Assembly: GCA_934149405.1 (NCBI GenBank)
Contig: CAKPEV010000008.1
Coordinates: forward strand, 1 to 64,000
DNA from: an uncultured Clostridia bacterium
GTDB taxonomy: Bacteria > Bacillota > Clostridia > TANB77 > UBA1234
Length of the DNA stretch: 64,000 nucleotides
Reading direction: 5' to 3'
Within the stretch, counting starts at the first letter, position 1; every line of letters begins with the position of its first letter. The notes below the pieces were generated by a model. That model was given only the letters and a program-made list of their open reading frames with translations, did not search any database and was not told the origin of the DNA. This document shows, one piece after another, positions 7,365 through 15,314 of the stretch. The position numbers and the translations under genes are program-made.

Positions 7365-7928
7365 TTACGCAGGATCGATCTCATAGAGGAAACCGATATC
7401 CTTGCCATCGGCATCGCAGACGATGTAGTCCTTATAGGACTTCTCACTTTTAGTGAGAATATTTGCATCGACCTTGTCGCCGTCGCGTCCGTAAAGCACC
7501 CAGTAGGCTTTGCCAGGGAAACCAGTGGATTCGCCCCAAGAGGTCTTGATTGTCCAAGAGCCATCTTCATTGTGACGAATCTCCGCACCACGGAGGAATT
7601 CAGGGAATTCATCGGATACAGCCTCGGCCTCGAGAATGGTCGCCTTCTTGTAGAAAACGCCATCAATTTCCACGAGGTTGGTAGCTGCATTACCGATGCA
7701 CCATGTATTCCAGCCTGTTGCAGTTTGGCTACTCTCTTCGTAGCCGATAACACTTCCGATTGGTACTCGTTCTGTGCCCTCGACACAAATGAGAGTGAAC
7801 TCGTTACCATCGAAGGTTACGGTCTCCCGAAGGAAAGCAGGAATACTTTCGGCATTTAATGCACGGAAAGCGTCCTTTTTCTGACCTGCCTGCTTGTGAA
7901 TGTGATTTATCTTGTTGTTCTTCTTCAT
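7365..7928 (-). CDS. GC-rich foreign gene, unknown function
   Basis: A 187-residue, mainly beta-rich soluble protein with many Trp, Gly, Asp and Glu residues (for example WNTWCIGNAATNLVEIDG and GRDGDKVDANI). The basic N-terminus (KKNNKINHIHKQAGQKK) is not a signal peptide. The family is not recognised. Base composition is close to even GC and codon choice (GAG, GTC, ATC, CGC) is unlike any neighbour. It also uses an in-frame CGG (codon 34, 7829-7827), which native genes avoid. It has its own perfect promoter, an AAGAAGGAG ribosome-binding site and a terminator, so it arrived as a self-contained cassette. Confidence 0.8.
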   Translation of the reverse strand: MKKNNKINHIHKQAGQKKDAFRALNAESIPAFLRETVTFDGNEFTLICVEGTERVPIGSVIGYEESSQTATGWNTWCIGNAATNLVEIDGVFYKKATILEAEAVSDEFPEFLRGAEIRHNEDGSWTIKTSWGESTGFPGKAYWVLYGRDGDKVDANILTKSEKSYKDYIVCDADGKDIGFLYEIDPA

Positions 7929-7972
7929 AATAACTCCTTCTTAATGTGTAATGAATTTTTGGTACGCTTTTA

Positions 7973-8002
7973 ATTATAGCACAAGGTTACATAATGTGTC
8001 AA
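7973..8002 (-). promoter_or_regulatory. Consensus promoter of the foreign gene
   Basis: On the minus strand, perfect TTGACA (8002-7997) and perfect TATAAT (7978-7973) with an 18-base spacer, 45 bases before the ATG at 7928. Confidence 0.85.
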
Positions 8003-8042
8003 GCATAAATTTACATAAAATTGGACAGCATTGTAGCTTCTA

Positions 8043-8071
8043 TTGTTTTTAGGCTTAAAAAGTGTTAAAAT
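8043..8071 (+). promoter_or_regulatory. Promoter of uvrB
   Basis: TTGTTT (8043-8048), a 17-base spacer and TAAAAT (8066-8071), 57 bases before the uvrB ATG. Confidence 0.6.
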
Positions 8072-8128
8072 ACGTTGAGTAAAAAGATTGCTATTCATAT
8101 GTAATCATAGTAAAAAGGAAGTGAAAAA

Positions 8129-10078
8129 ATGTTTAAGTTACATTCAAGTTTTGAGCCGACAGGCGACCAGCCACAGGCTATTGATAAATTAGTTGAAGGA
8201 ATAAATAAGGGCGACAAATATCAAACACTTTTAGGTGTTACAGGTTCAGGTAAAACATTTACCATGGCGAATATTATTCAAAAAGTTCAAAGGCCAACAC
8301 TTATATTGGCACATAATAAGACACTAGCCGGACAGTTATATAGCGAGTTTAAAGAATTCTTTCCAGAAAACGCTGTTGAATATTTCGTATCTTATTACGA
8401 TTACTATCAACCAGAAGCTTATATGCCGCAAACTGATACATATATAGAAAAAGACTCAGCAGTAAATGATGAGATAGACAAGCTTCGTCACTCTGCAACA
8501 GCTGCACTTTTTGAGAGAAAAGATGTTATCATTGTTGCCAGTGTTTCTTGTATTTATGGTTTAGGTGACCCAGAAGATTATAGTGGTCTTACTCTTTCTT
8601 TAAGACCAGGCATGCAAATCGAAAGAGATGATTTGCTTAGAGCACTTATAGATAGACAATATGATAGAAATGAGATTGAATTTAAACGTGGTAAGTTTAG
8701 AGTTAGAGGTGATACAGTTGAAGTATATCCATCTAATGAAAATGAAAAGGCAATAAGAATTGAGTTTTTTGGAGATGAAATAGAAAAGATTTCTGAAATA
8801 CAACCGCTTACAGGCCAAAAATTAGGAGTTAGAAATCATGTGCTTATCTTTCCAAATTCGCATTATGCAACATCTAAAGAAAAAATGGAAAAAGCAATTG
8901 GCACAATTGAAATTGAGCTAGAGCAAAGAATCAAAGAATTTAAAGAAGAAGGTAAGCTAATCGAGGCACAAAGAATAGAACAACGAACAAATTTTGACAT
9001 CGAGATGATGCGTGAAACAGGCTTTTGCCAAGGAATAGAAAACTATTCAAGGCATATAAGTGGAAGAAAGCCAGGAAGTGCGCCATACACACTTATGGAT
9101 TATTTTCCAAAAGATTTTCTTTTACTTATAGATGAATCGCATGTTACAATTCCTCAAGTAAGAGCGATGTATAATGGGGATAGAGCTCGTAAAGAAAGTC
9201 TAGTTAATTATGGTTTTAGATTGCCATCTGCTTTCGATAATAGACCACTAAAATTTGAAGAATGGGAAGAAAGAATAAATCAAGTTATCTTTGTTAGTGC
9301 AACGCCAGCAGATTATGAAAAGGCGCACTCACAAAATACAGTAGAGCAAATTATAAGACCAACAGGACTTTTAGATCCTAAAATAGAAGTTAGACCATCT
9401 GAAAATCAAGTTGATGATTTGATTGGAAGAATAAATGAAACGGTCGAAAAAGGAGAAAGAGTACTTGTTACCACACTTACAAAGAAAATGGCAGAAGATT
9501 TAACAGCATACTTAAAAGAACTAAATATAAAAGTAACTTACATGCATTCAGATATTGATACGCTAGAGAGATTAAAAATATTAAAAGAATTAAGAATGGG
9601 TAAATACGATGTGTTAGTTGGAATCAATCTATTAAGAGAAGGTCTAGATTTGCCAGAGGTTTCACTAGTTGCAATATTAGATGCAGACAAAGAGGGCTTT
9701 TTAAGATCCGAACGCTCACTAATCCAAACAATAGGGCGTGCAGCGAGAAATTCAGAGGGAAAAGTTATAATGTATGCGGATGAATTAACAGATTCTATGG
9801 AAAAAGCAATAAAAGAAACAAATAGAAGAAGAAAAATTCAAATGGCTTATAACGAAGAGCATGGGATAATTCCACAAACTATTCATAAAGCAATAAGAGA
9901 TGATATAAAAGCTACAATAGTTGAAGAAGCGACAGAAAAATATAACATAGAAGAAGGAAAAACGATAGAAGAAGTAATTGAAGAATTAACAATGCAAATG
10001 TTAAAACACGCAGAAAATATGGAATTTGAACAAGCGGCAGAAATAAGGGACAAGATAAAAGAATTAGAAAATATGTAG
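8129..10078 (+). CDS. uvrB: Excinuclease ABC subunit B
   Basis: A 649-residue UvrB, normal length. Walker A GVTGSGKT is near residue 37. The damage-probing beta-hairpin region contains YYDYYQPEAYMPQTDTYIEK. The helicase motifs include DESHVT and the C-terminal QTIGRAARN, and the UVR domain that contacts UvrC is the last 30 residues (FEQAAEIRDKI). With UvrA it verifies DNA damage and loads UvrC for dual incision in nucleotide excision repair. It stands alone here; uvrA and uvrC are not in the window. The start has AAAAGGAAG 8 bases upstream. Confidence 0.97.
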   Translation: MFKLHSSFEPTGDQPQAIDKLVEGINKGDKYQTLLGVTGSGKTFTMANIIQKVQRPTLILAHNKTLAGQLYSEFKEFFPENAVEYFVSYYDYYQPEAYMPQTDTYIEKDSAVNDEIDKLRHSATAALFERKDVIIVASVSCIYGLGDPEDYSGLTLSLRPGMQIERDDLLRALIDRQYDRNEIEFKRGKFRVRGDTVEVYPSNENEKAIRIEFFGDEIEKISEIQPLTGQKLGVRNHVLIFPNSHYATSKEKMEKAIGTIEIELEQRIKEFKEEGKLIEAQRIEQRTNFDIEMMRETGFCQGIENYSRHISGRKPGSAPYTLMDYFPKDFLLLIDESHVTIPQVRAMYNGDRARKESLVNYGFRLPSAFDNRPLKFEEWEERINQVIFVSATPADYEKAHSQNTVEQIIRPTGLLDPKIEVRPSENQVDDLIGRINETVEKGERVLVTTLTKKMAEDLTAYLKELNIKVTYMHSDIDTLERLKILKELRMGKYDVLVGINLLREGLDLPEVSLVAILDADKEGFLRSERSLIQTIGRAARNSEGKVIMYADELTDSMEKAIKETNRRRKIQMAYNEEHGIIPQTIHKAIRDDIKATIVEEATEKYNIEEGKTIEEVIEELTMQMLKHAENMEFEQAAEIRDKIKELENM

Positions 10079-10123
10079 AATAAATAGTTGTAAAATGAAA
10101 TTTATAAATCTATTAAGAATTTA

Positions 10124-10152
10124 TTGACCATTAAAAACAAATTGGATAAAAT
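10124..10152 (+). promoter_or_regulatory. Promoter of the SLH surface protein
   Basis: TTGACC (10124-10129), a 17-base spacer and TAAAAT (10147-10152). It predicts a leader of about 155 bases before the ATG at 10314. Confidence 0.65.
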
Positions 10153-10220
10153 ATTTTGTGTAAAAGTATAAGCGACAAAAAATTATGTTGATATTTTCAT
10201 AAAGACACAAAAGATAAACC

Positions 10221-10276
10221 AAAAAAAAGACGTTTGAAATATGTGTACTAAAGTATCACATAATTAAATGTCTTTT
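10221..10276 (+). terminator. Long imperfect hairpin in the leader of the SLH gene
   Basis: AAAAGAC (to 10231) pairs with GTCTTTT (10270-10276), with inner TTT/AAA and ATGTG/CACAT pairing. It could end uvrB transcripts, or act as an attenuator or stabiliser of the SLH mRNA, because it lies downstream of the promoter at 10124. Confidence 0.45.
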
Positions 10277-10313
10277 GTTGCTTTTAATTTAAGCTTAAGG
10301 GGGAGATATAATA

Positions 10314-12824
10314 ATGAACAAAAAACTAGTAGTAACATTAGTAGCAGCACTAATGTGTTTTGCCGTAGTATTAACAGGCAAAATATTAGCGAAGAGCCCA
10401 TATGCAGACTCTCAAAAGACAAGATATGATTATGCTGTAGAAGATTTGACAAGCAAGAAAATAATCAATGGATTCCCAGATGGAAATTTTCATCCATATG
10501 AGAATGTGACAAGAGCTCAATTTGCTAAGATGATAGTAATAGCAATAGACAAAGAAAATGAAAAAACAGCATCAGTACATTTTAATGACATATCTGATGG
10601 ACATTGGGCATTTAATTATGTGAAAATAGCAAATAAATTAAAAATAGTACAAGGTTATGAAGATGATACATTTAAACCAGAAAAGAATATATCATATGCA
10701 GAAGCTGTAACAATGGCCTTGAGAGCTTTAGGGTATGAGCCAGGTCAAAATGCTACTGGGCATTGGTATACAAGATATATGGAACTTGCAGAAGATGGTG
10801 GCTTACTTGAAAACATAGATGATATGGAACCAGACAGAGTGATAAACAGAGGAAACACAGCAATATTAATATATAATATGTTACGTTGGAATGAATTTGT
10901 ATACGGTGATGTAACAGAGAACGGCAGAGTAAATAATGATGACTTGAATTTATTAGAAGATTATTTAAACAATAAAGAAACTTTTTCAAACAGACAAAAA
11001 CGTTTGGCTGATGTAAACTTAGATGGAAAAATAAATGAAGTTGATTATTGGCTAATATATTTAAATTATAAAAAGGACATTGATTTACCACATTCTTGTG
11101 GAACAAGATATTATATCGATTATGTAGTAAAAGACAAAAATACACATGAGCTAAGATTATATTGCGAGTGTGAAGAATTATATACATATCAATTAACAAC
11201 AGAAAAGCACGAGCTAGTAAATGGGATATGTAAAAAATGCAAATATGATTCAAATTCTACAGAAGAGATCGTACAAAAAATGAGTGGAAATGTGTATATA
11301 AAAGGAACTGCAAAAGTTGGAAGCACATTAACTGTTGATACATCAAAAATAGTTCCGACAGGTGCTACATATACATATGAGTGGTATTATTGTGATAATA
11401 GTAACTTTACTAGCGCAGAAAGGATATATGGAGAAACATCATCAAAATACAAAATAACAAGTAGTGTAGAAGGAAAATATATATTTGTCGTAGTTACAGT
11501 TTCAAAGAGTGGCTATGAAACAACACAATTTAGAGTTGCAACAGATAGCAAAGTGCCAGAAGAAAACATTGGACAAAAAATAACAGGTAGTGTAGATATA
11601 GTAGGTGACAATACAGTTGGTAGCACACTTTATGTAGATACATCAAAAATAGAACAAAGCGGTGTTACAATAAAATATCAATGGTTTTATAGTACGAGCA
11701 TAAATCTAACAGATAAAACGATAATTTCTGGTCAAACATCCTCAAAATACACAATAACTAATGATTTAGTTGGTAAGTATGTTGGGGTAATAGTTACTGT
11801 ATCAAAAACAAACTATGTAACAACAGAGTTTGTAAAAGTGATTACAAGCAAAATTATACTAGAAGAAATAATAGAAAAAGGTATGAGCTGCTATCTTAAA
11901 ATTTCAGGTACGCCAACCGTTGGTGGAACATTAACTGTAGATGTTACAAAAATGAATCCAAGTGATGCAAAATTAACATATCAATGGTACTATAGCAGTG
12001 ATAGTAGCTTTAAAAACAAAGTGGCAATATCAGGAGCTACATCAAAAACATTAAAAATAACAAGTGATATTGCAGGTAAATATGTAGGAGTTGTAGTAAC
12101 AGCAAGCAAGACAGGTTATCTAACATCAGATTTCGAAATAAGTACATCAAGCAAGATTGTGGAAGAAACCAAAACAATATCTATGTCGGTAAGAATATCT
12201 GGGGTTGCACAAATTGGTGGAACAATAAATACGACAGTTTTAAGCGTAGATCCAAGTGATTCGAAATTAACATATCAATGGTACTATAGTACAAAATCAG
12301 ATTTTTCTAATAAAATTGCAATAAAAGGCGAAACATCTAGTACATATGAAGTAACAAGTGATATGAGTGGAAGATATGTAGGTGTTGTAGTAACAGCAAA
12401 TAAGACTGGATATACAGAAACAACTTGTGAAATATACTTAAAAGAAGCAATAGAAAAAAATACAATATCTGGTTCAGTAAAAATAACAGGTGAACCAGTA
12501 ATAGGTGGAAACTTGACAGTAGATGCTAATGTAGAACCAAGTGATGCAAAAATAACATACAAGTGGTACTATAGTAAGAAAGGAAAATTACTAGATAAAA
12601 CACTAATACCTGGTCAAACATCAAAAAGATATATGATATCAAATGACATGGAGGGAAAATATATAATTGTTGAAGTGACAGTATCAAAAGATGGGTATAA
12701 AACAAAAACATTCGAGATATTATGCGATACAGTTATAAGTGCAAAAGAAATAATAGCGATACCTACACCAACACCAGATGCAGAAATACCACCTCAACCA
12801 AAGCCAACATTAGTAAAAGAATAA
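10314..12824 (+). CDS. Surface protein: three SLH domains, dockerin, five Ig-like repeats
   Basis: An 836-residue exported protein. Signal peptide at residues 1-26. Three S-layer homology domains follow at about 38-78 (IINGFPDGNFHPYENVTRAQ), 85-142 (VQGYEDDTFKPEKNISYAEA) and 145-193. A type I dockerin-like pair of Ca-binding loops lies at about 200-255 (NRVN-type DVNLDGKINEVDYW). Five repeats of about 97 residues span 322-800; each starts with a (V/I)xIxGxxxVG strand and has YQWYYS near its middle. The tail is proline-rich (PTPTPDAEIPPQPKP). SLH domains bind secondary wall polymers, so this is a wall-bound structural or adhesive protein. It is monocistronic, with its own promoter and terminator. 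Confidence 0.9.
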   Translation: MNKKLVVTLVAALMCFAVVLTGKILAKSPYADSQKTRYDYAVEDLTSKKIINGFPDGNFHPYENVTRAQFAKMIVIAIDKENEKTASVHFNDISDGHWAFNYVKIANKLKIVQGYEDDTFKPEKNISYAEAVTMALRALGYEPGQNATGHWYTRYMELAEDGGLLENIDDMEPDRVINRGNTAILIYNMLRWNEFVYGDVTENGRVNNDDLNLLEDYLNNKETFSNRQKRLADVNLDGKINEVDYWLIYLNYKKDIDLPHSCGTRYYIDYVVKDKNTHELRLYCECEELYTYQLTTEKHELVNGICKKCKYDSNSTEEIVQKMSGNVYIKGTAKVGSTLTVDTSKIVPTGATYTYEWYYCDNSNFTSAERIYGETSSKYKITSSVEGKYIFVVVTVSKSGYETTQFRVATDSKVPEENIGQKITGSVDIVGDNTVGSTLYVDTSKIEQSGVTIKYQWFYSTSINLTDKTIISGQTSSKYTITNDLVGKYVGVIVTVSKTNYVTTEFVKVITSKIILEEIIEKGMSCYLKISGTPTVGGTLTVDVTKMNPSDAKLTYQWYYSSDSSFKNKVAISGATSKTLKITSDIAGKYVGVVVTASKTGYLTSDFEISTSSKIVEETKTISMSVRISGVAQIGGTINTTVLSVDPSDSKLTYQWYYSTKSDFSNKIAIKGETSSTYEVTSDMSGRYVGVVVTANKTGYTETTCEIYLKEAIEKNTISGSVKITGEPVIGGNLTVDANVEPSDAKITYKWYYSKKGKLLDKTLIPGQTSKRYMISNDMEGKYIIVEVTVSKDGYKTKTFEILCDTVISAKEIIAIPTPTPDAEIPPQPKPTLVKE

Positions 12825-12830
12825 AACAGA

Positions 12831-12872
12831 AACCTCAAAATCTCAGAATTAACTGATGATTTTGAGGTTTTG
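12831..12872 (+). terminator. Intrinsic terminator of the SLH gene
   Basis: AACCTCAAAATC (12831-12842) pairs with GATTTTGAGGTT (12858-12869), with an inner TCAG/CTGA extension, followed by TTGTTT. Confidence 0.85.
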
Positions 12873-12894
12873 TTTACACATTAAAAAGCAATAC

Positions 12895-12923
12895 TTGAAT
12901 AAAACGAAAATTTGTTATAAAAT
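12895..12923 (+). promoter_or_regulatory. Promoter of the antiporter gene
   Basis: TTGAAT (12895-12900), a 17-base spacer and TAAAAT (12918-12923), 47 bases before the ATG at 12970. Confidence 0.6.
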
Positions 12924-12969
12924 CAAGTCGTGAAGTAAAGAATATACAAAAGAAAAAGGAGAGAGTTGA

Positions 12970-13966
12970 ATGTTAATCAAAGAAATTATACTACTAGCAC
13001 TAGGGATAATTTTTCTTATTAAGGGGGCAGACTATTTTGTTGATTCTGGCTCTAAAATCGGAAAAACATTAAAAATTAGCGAAATAATTTTAGGAGTTAC
13101 TATAGTATCTTTGGGAACAAGCTTACCAGAACTTATTGTTGCTATTACAGGTGCACAGGCGGGAAGCAATGAGATTGCTCTTGGAAATATATTAGGAACA
13201 AATATGTTTAACTTGTGTGTTATACTTGGAGTTCTTTGCATAATTAAACCAATCAAGTTTCAAAAGTCTACTGTTAGAAAAGATATGTATATGACTGTTG
13301 CAACGGCATTTGTGTTATTTTTATTGATGGCGGACAAGCTTCTTGGCGGTGGCAGTGTAAATGTATTATCAAGAGCAGATGGTTTAGTTTTGCTTGTTAT
13401 GTTTCGGTATATTTATGTATTATACTTTATACGAATATACAGACATTTGGCGTGAAAGAAAGCTGAATAAAGAAAAAAATGAAGTAAAGTTAAAACTTAA
13501 AGATATAGATGTGCTTACTAAAAATATCCTTATAATGATTGCAAGCATTGCGGCAGTGTTTTTAGGAGCTAACTGGGTTGTAAATTCGGTAGAAAAGATT
13601 GCAATCGCATTAAATATATCTGAAACTTTTATCTCTATATTAGTAATTGCTGTGGGTACATCACTTCCAGAGATTTTTACATCGATTTCAGCAATGAAGA
13701 AAGGAAAAGTTGATATAGCAGTCGGAAATCTTATAGGTAGCAGTATATTTAATATATTATTAATTCTTGGATTGGCGGCAACAATCAATCCTATCTACTT
13801 AGAAATGGATTCTTTGGTAATCGATGCTTTGGTATTCTTGGCTGCCAGTGCATTATGCATTGTCTTTATAAAAGCTAAGAAAAAATATGAGTTTTCTAGA
13901 TTTGAAGGAATAACATTTTTAGCTATATATGTGGCGTACCTATCATACGTTATAGTAAGAGGTTAA
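12970..13966 (+). CDS. Calcium/sodium antiporter (CaCA family), +1 frameshift at CGG
   Basis: One gene in two frames. Residues 1-145 carry the first alpha-repeat (GVTIVSLGTSLPELIVAI, GNILGTNMFN). The second frame carries the inverted repeat copy (VIAVGTSLPEIFTSI, GNLIGSSIFN). Both are needed to form the ion-exchange site of YrbG-type antiporters. The join is at codon 146 (CGG, 13405-13407): skipping the C continues as MF-G-IFMYYTLYEY in a transmembrane helix and gives a 331-residue protein, the usual family length. Without the shift, translation stops at 13455 with half a transporter. About ten membrane helices are visible. Preceded by AAAGGAGAG. Confidence 0.88.
13405..13407 (+). other. CGG +1 recoding site 1 (antiporter)
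   Basis: Zero frame ATG TTT CGG TAT; restored frame ATG TTT (C) GGT ATA. Gly replaces the CGG position. Confidence 0.85.
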
Positions 13967-13987
13967 AATTAAGAAAGGTGGATTTTT

Positions 13988-14545
13988 ATGAAAAAGAGAA
14001 TCATCAGCTTAGCAGGAGATCTTGGAGCAGGGAAAACAACTGTTACAAAAATCTTACAAGAGACTCTAGGATATGATGTTCACAGAAATGGAACTGCTTT
14101 TAGAGAATTGGCAATTGCAAACGGAATGGATGTTACTAAGTTTAATGAGTATGTAAAAGATCATCCTGAAATTGATGAGCAAATTGAAAAGAGTGCAAGA
14201 GAAGCGGCAGATAAGCATAATGAACTAATAATAGATGCAAGGCTTGGATGGTTTGCAGTTCCAGAGTCTTTTAAGGTATATTTGACAGTGGATTTAGATG
14301 AGGCTGCTAAGAGAGCTTTTAATGATCCAAACAGAAAAGAAAGCGAAAATTTTGCGACACTAGAAGAACAAAAGGAAGACATTAAAAGAAGATTTGGCCT
14401 TGAGAATGAGAGATATTTTAATCTATATGGCGTACATAAAGAAGACAAAAGTAACTATGACTTTGTAATCGATACAACGAACATATCTCAAGAAGAGGTT
14501 GCAAAGAGAATAATTGTAGCTTTTAAAAAATGGCTAGAAGAATAA
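13988..14545 (+). CDS. Cytidylate kinase-like P-loop NTPase
   Basis: A 185-residue small nucleotide kinase-like protein. Walker A GDLGAGKTT is at residues 10-18, followed by an HRNGTAFRELA segment and the lid-like arginine region (AKRAFNDPNRKES, IKRRF). It matches the cytidylate-kinase-like family often found as a stand-alone gene in Clostridia; whether it phosphorylates CMP or another small substrate cannot be decided. It sits 21 bases after the antiporter with AGAAAGGTGG as ribosome-binding site and is followed by a strong terminator, so it is likely the second gene of the antiporter unit. Confidence 0.8.
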   Translation: MKKRIISLAGDLGAGKTTVTKILQETLGYDVHRNGTAFRELAIANGMDVTKFNEYVKDHPEIDEQIEKSAREAADKHNELIIDARLGWFAVPESFKVYLTVDLDEAAKRAFNDPNRKESENFATLEEQKEDIKRRFGLENERYFNLYGVHKEDKSNYDFVIDTTNISQEEVAKRIIVAFKKWLEE

Positions 14546-14576
14546 TTTTCATAATTGAAACTAAGTAGTAAGACTT

Positions 14577-14608
14577 GGCGAAGCATTATTTGTGCTTCGC
14601 CATTTTTT
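14577..14608 (+). terminator. Intrinsic terminator
   Basis: Perfect 9-base stem GGCGAAGCA/TGCTTCGCC (14577-14585 with 14593-14601), a 7-base loop, then ATTTTTT. Confidence 0.95.
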
Positions 14609-14613
14609 GTGTG

Positions 14614-14642
14614 TTGCATGCCAAAATTTAATTTGATATAAT
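14614..14642 (+). promoter_or_regulatory. Promoter of the hydCBA operon
   Basis: TTGCAT (14614-14619), a 17-base spacer and perfect TATAAT (14637-14642). The leader that follows contains an inverted repeat TTCCCTC/GAGGGAA (14673-14679 with 14707-14713) and the small hairpin GAAGTTGAACTTC (14715-14727). No Rex-box-like TTGTTAANNNNTTAACAA was seen. Confidence 0.75.
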
Positions 14643-14754
14643 GAAGCAAGATGGACATTTTAAGTGGATATATTCCCTCGTAAAATCCAATTGTACACAA
14701 AAAATAGAGGGAAAGAAGTTGAACTTCTAGTAATTTTGAAGGAGGAAAATGGTT

Positions 14755-15255
14755 ATGTCAAATGAGGAATCAAAATGTTGCTGCGGATGCGGTGGCAAAG
14801 ATGAAAGAAAAGAAAAACTAGAGGAAGTTATAAAATCTTGTGATGGAGACAAGAGCCAACTAATGAAGGTATTAAATGCAGCACAAGAAATTTATGGCTA
14901 TATCCCGACAGCAGCACAAAAACAAATATCAGAAGAATTAAAAATACCAATGGCAGAAATATATGGAGTAATAACATTCTATAGTAGATTTTCATTAGAA
15001 CCAAAAGGAAAATATAATATAGGTGTATGCCTTGGAACAGCTTGTTATGTTAAAGGTTCGCAAGGTGTACTAGATAAGATAAAAGAGATATTAGGAATAG
15101 ATGTTGGTGGAGTTACACCGGATGGAAAATTCTCATTAGAAGCAACAAGATGCGTAGGAGCATGCGGTTTAGCACCAGTAATGACAATAAATAATGAAGT
15201 ATACGGAAAAATGGATCCATCAAAAGTAAAAGAGATTCTTGAAAAATACGAATAA
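14755..15255 (+). CDS. hydC: Bifurcating hydrogenase subunit HydC (NuoE-like)
   Basis: A 166-residue NuoE/HndA-type subunit with a thioredoxin-like fold. The [2Fe-2S] ligands are in GVCLGTACY (about residues 91-96) and TRCVGACGLAP (about 132-138). A Cys-rich N-terminus (CCCGCGG) is an addition of unknown role. ATG 14755 is preferred because GGAGG at 14742 is too close to ATG 14749. In the HydABC complex this subunit passes electrons between the flavin subunit and the hydrogenase. It is the first gene of the operon and is expressed from the promoter at 14614. Confidence 0.93.
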   Translation: MSNEESKCCCGCGGKDERKEKLEEVIKSCDGDKSQLMKVLNAAQEIYGYIPTAAQKQISEELKIPMAEIYGVITFYSRFSLEPKGKYNIGVCLGTACYVKGSQGVLDKIKEILGIDVGGVTPDGKFSLEATRCVGACGLAPVMTINNEVYGKMDPSKVKEILEKYE

Positions 15256-15314
15256 GTAGTTTTTAGATTTTGAGCTCATAGTCGGGCACAAACTAAAAAG
15301 AAAGAGGGGATATA

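Noticed and set aside
7245..7859. Plus-strand frame of about 200 codons over the GC-rich gene
   Set aside because: It is an antisense shadow: no ribosome-binding site, it begins inside the repeat, and the minus-strand frame has promoter, ribosome-binding site and terminator.
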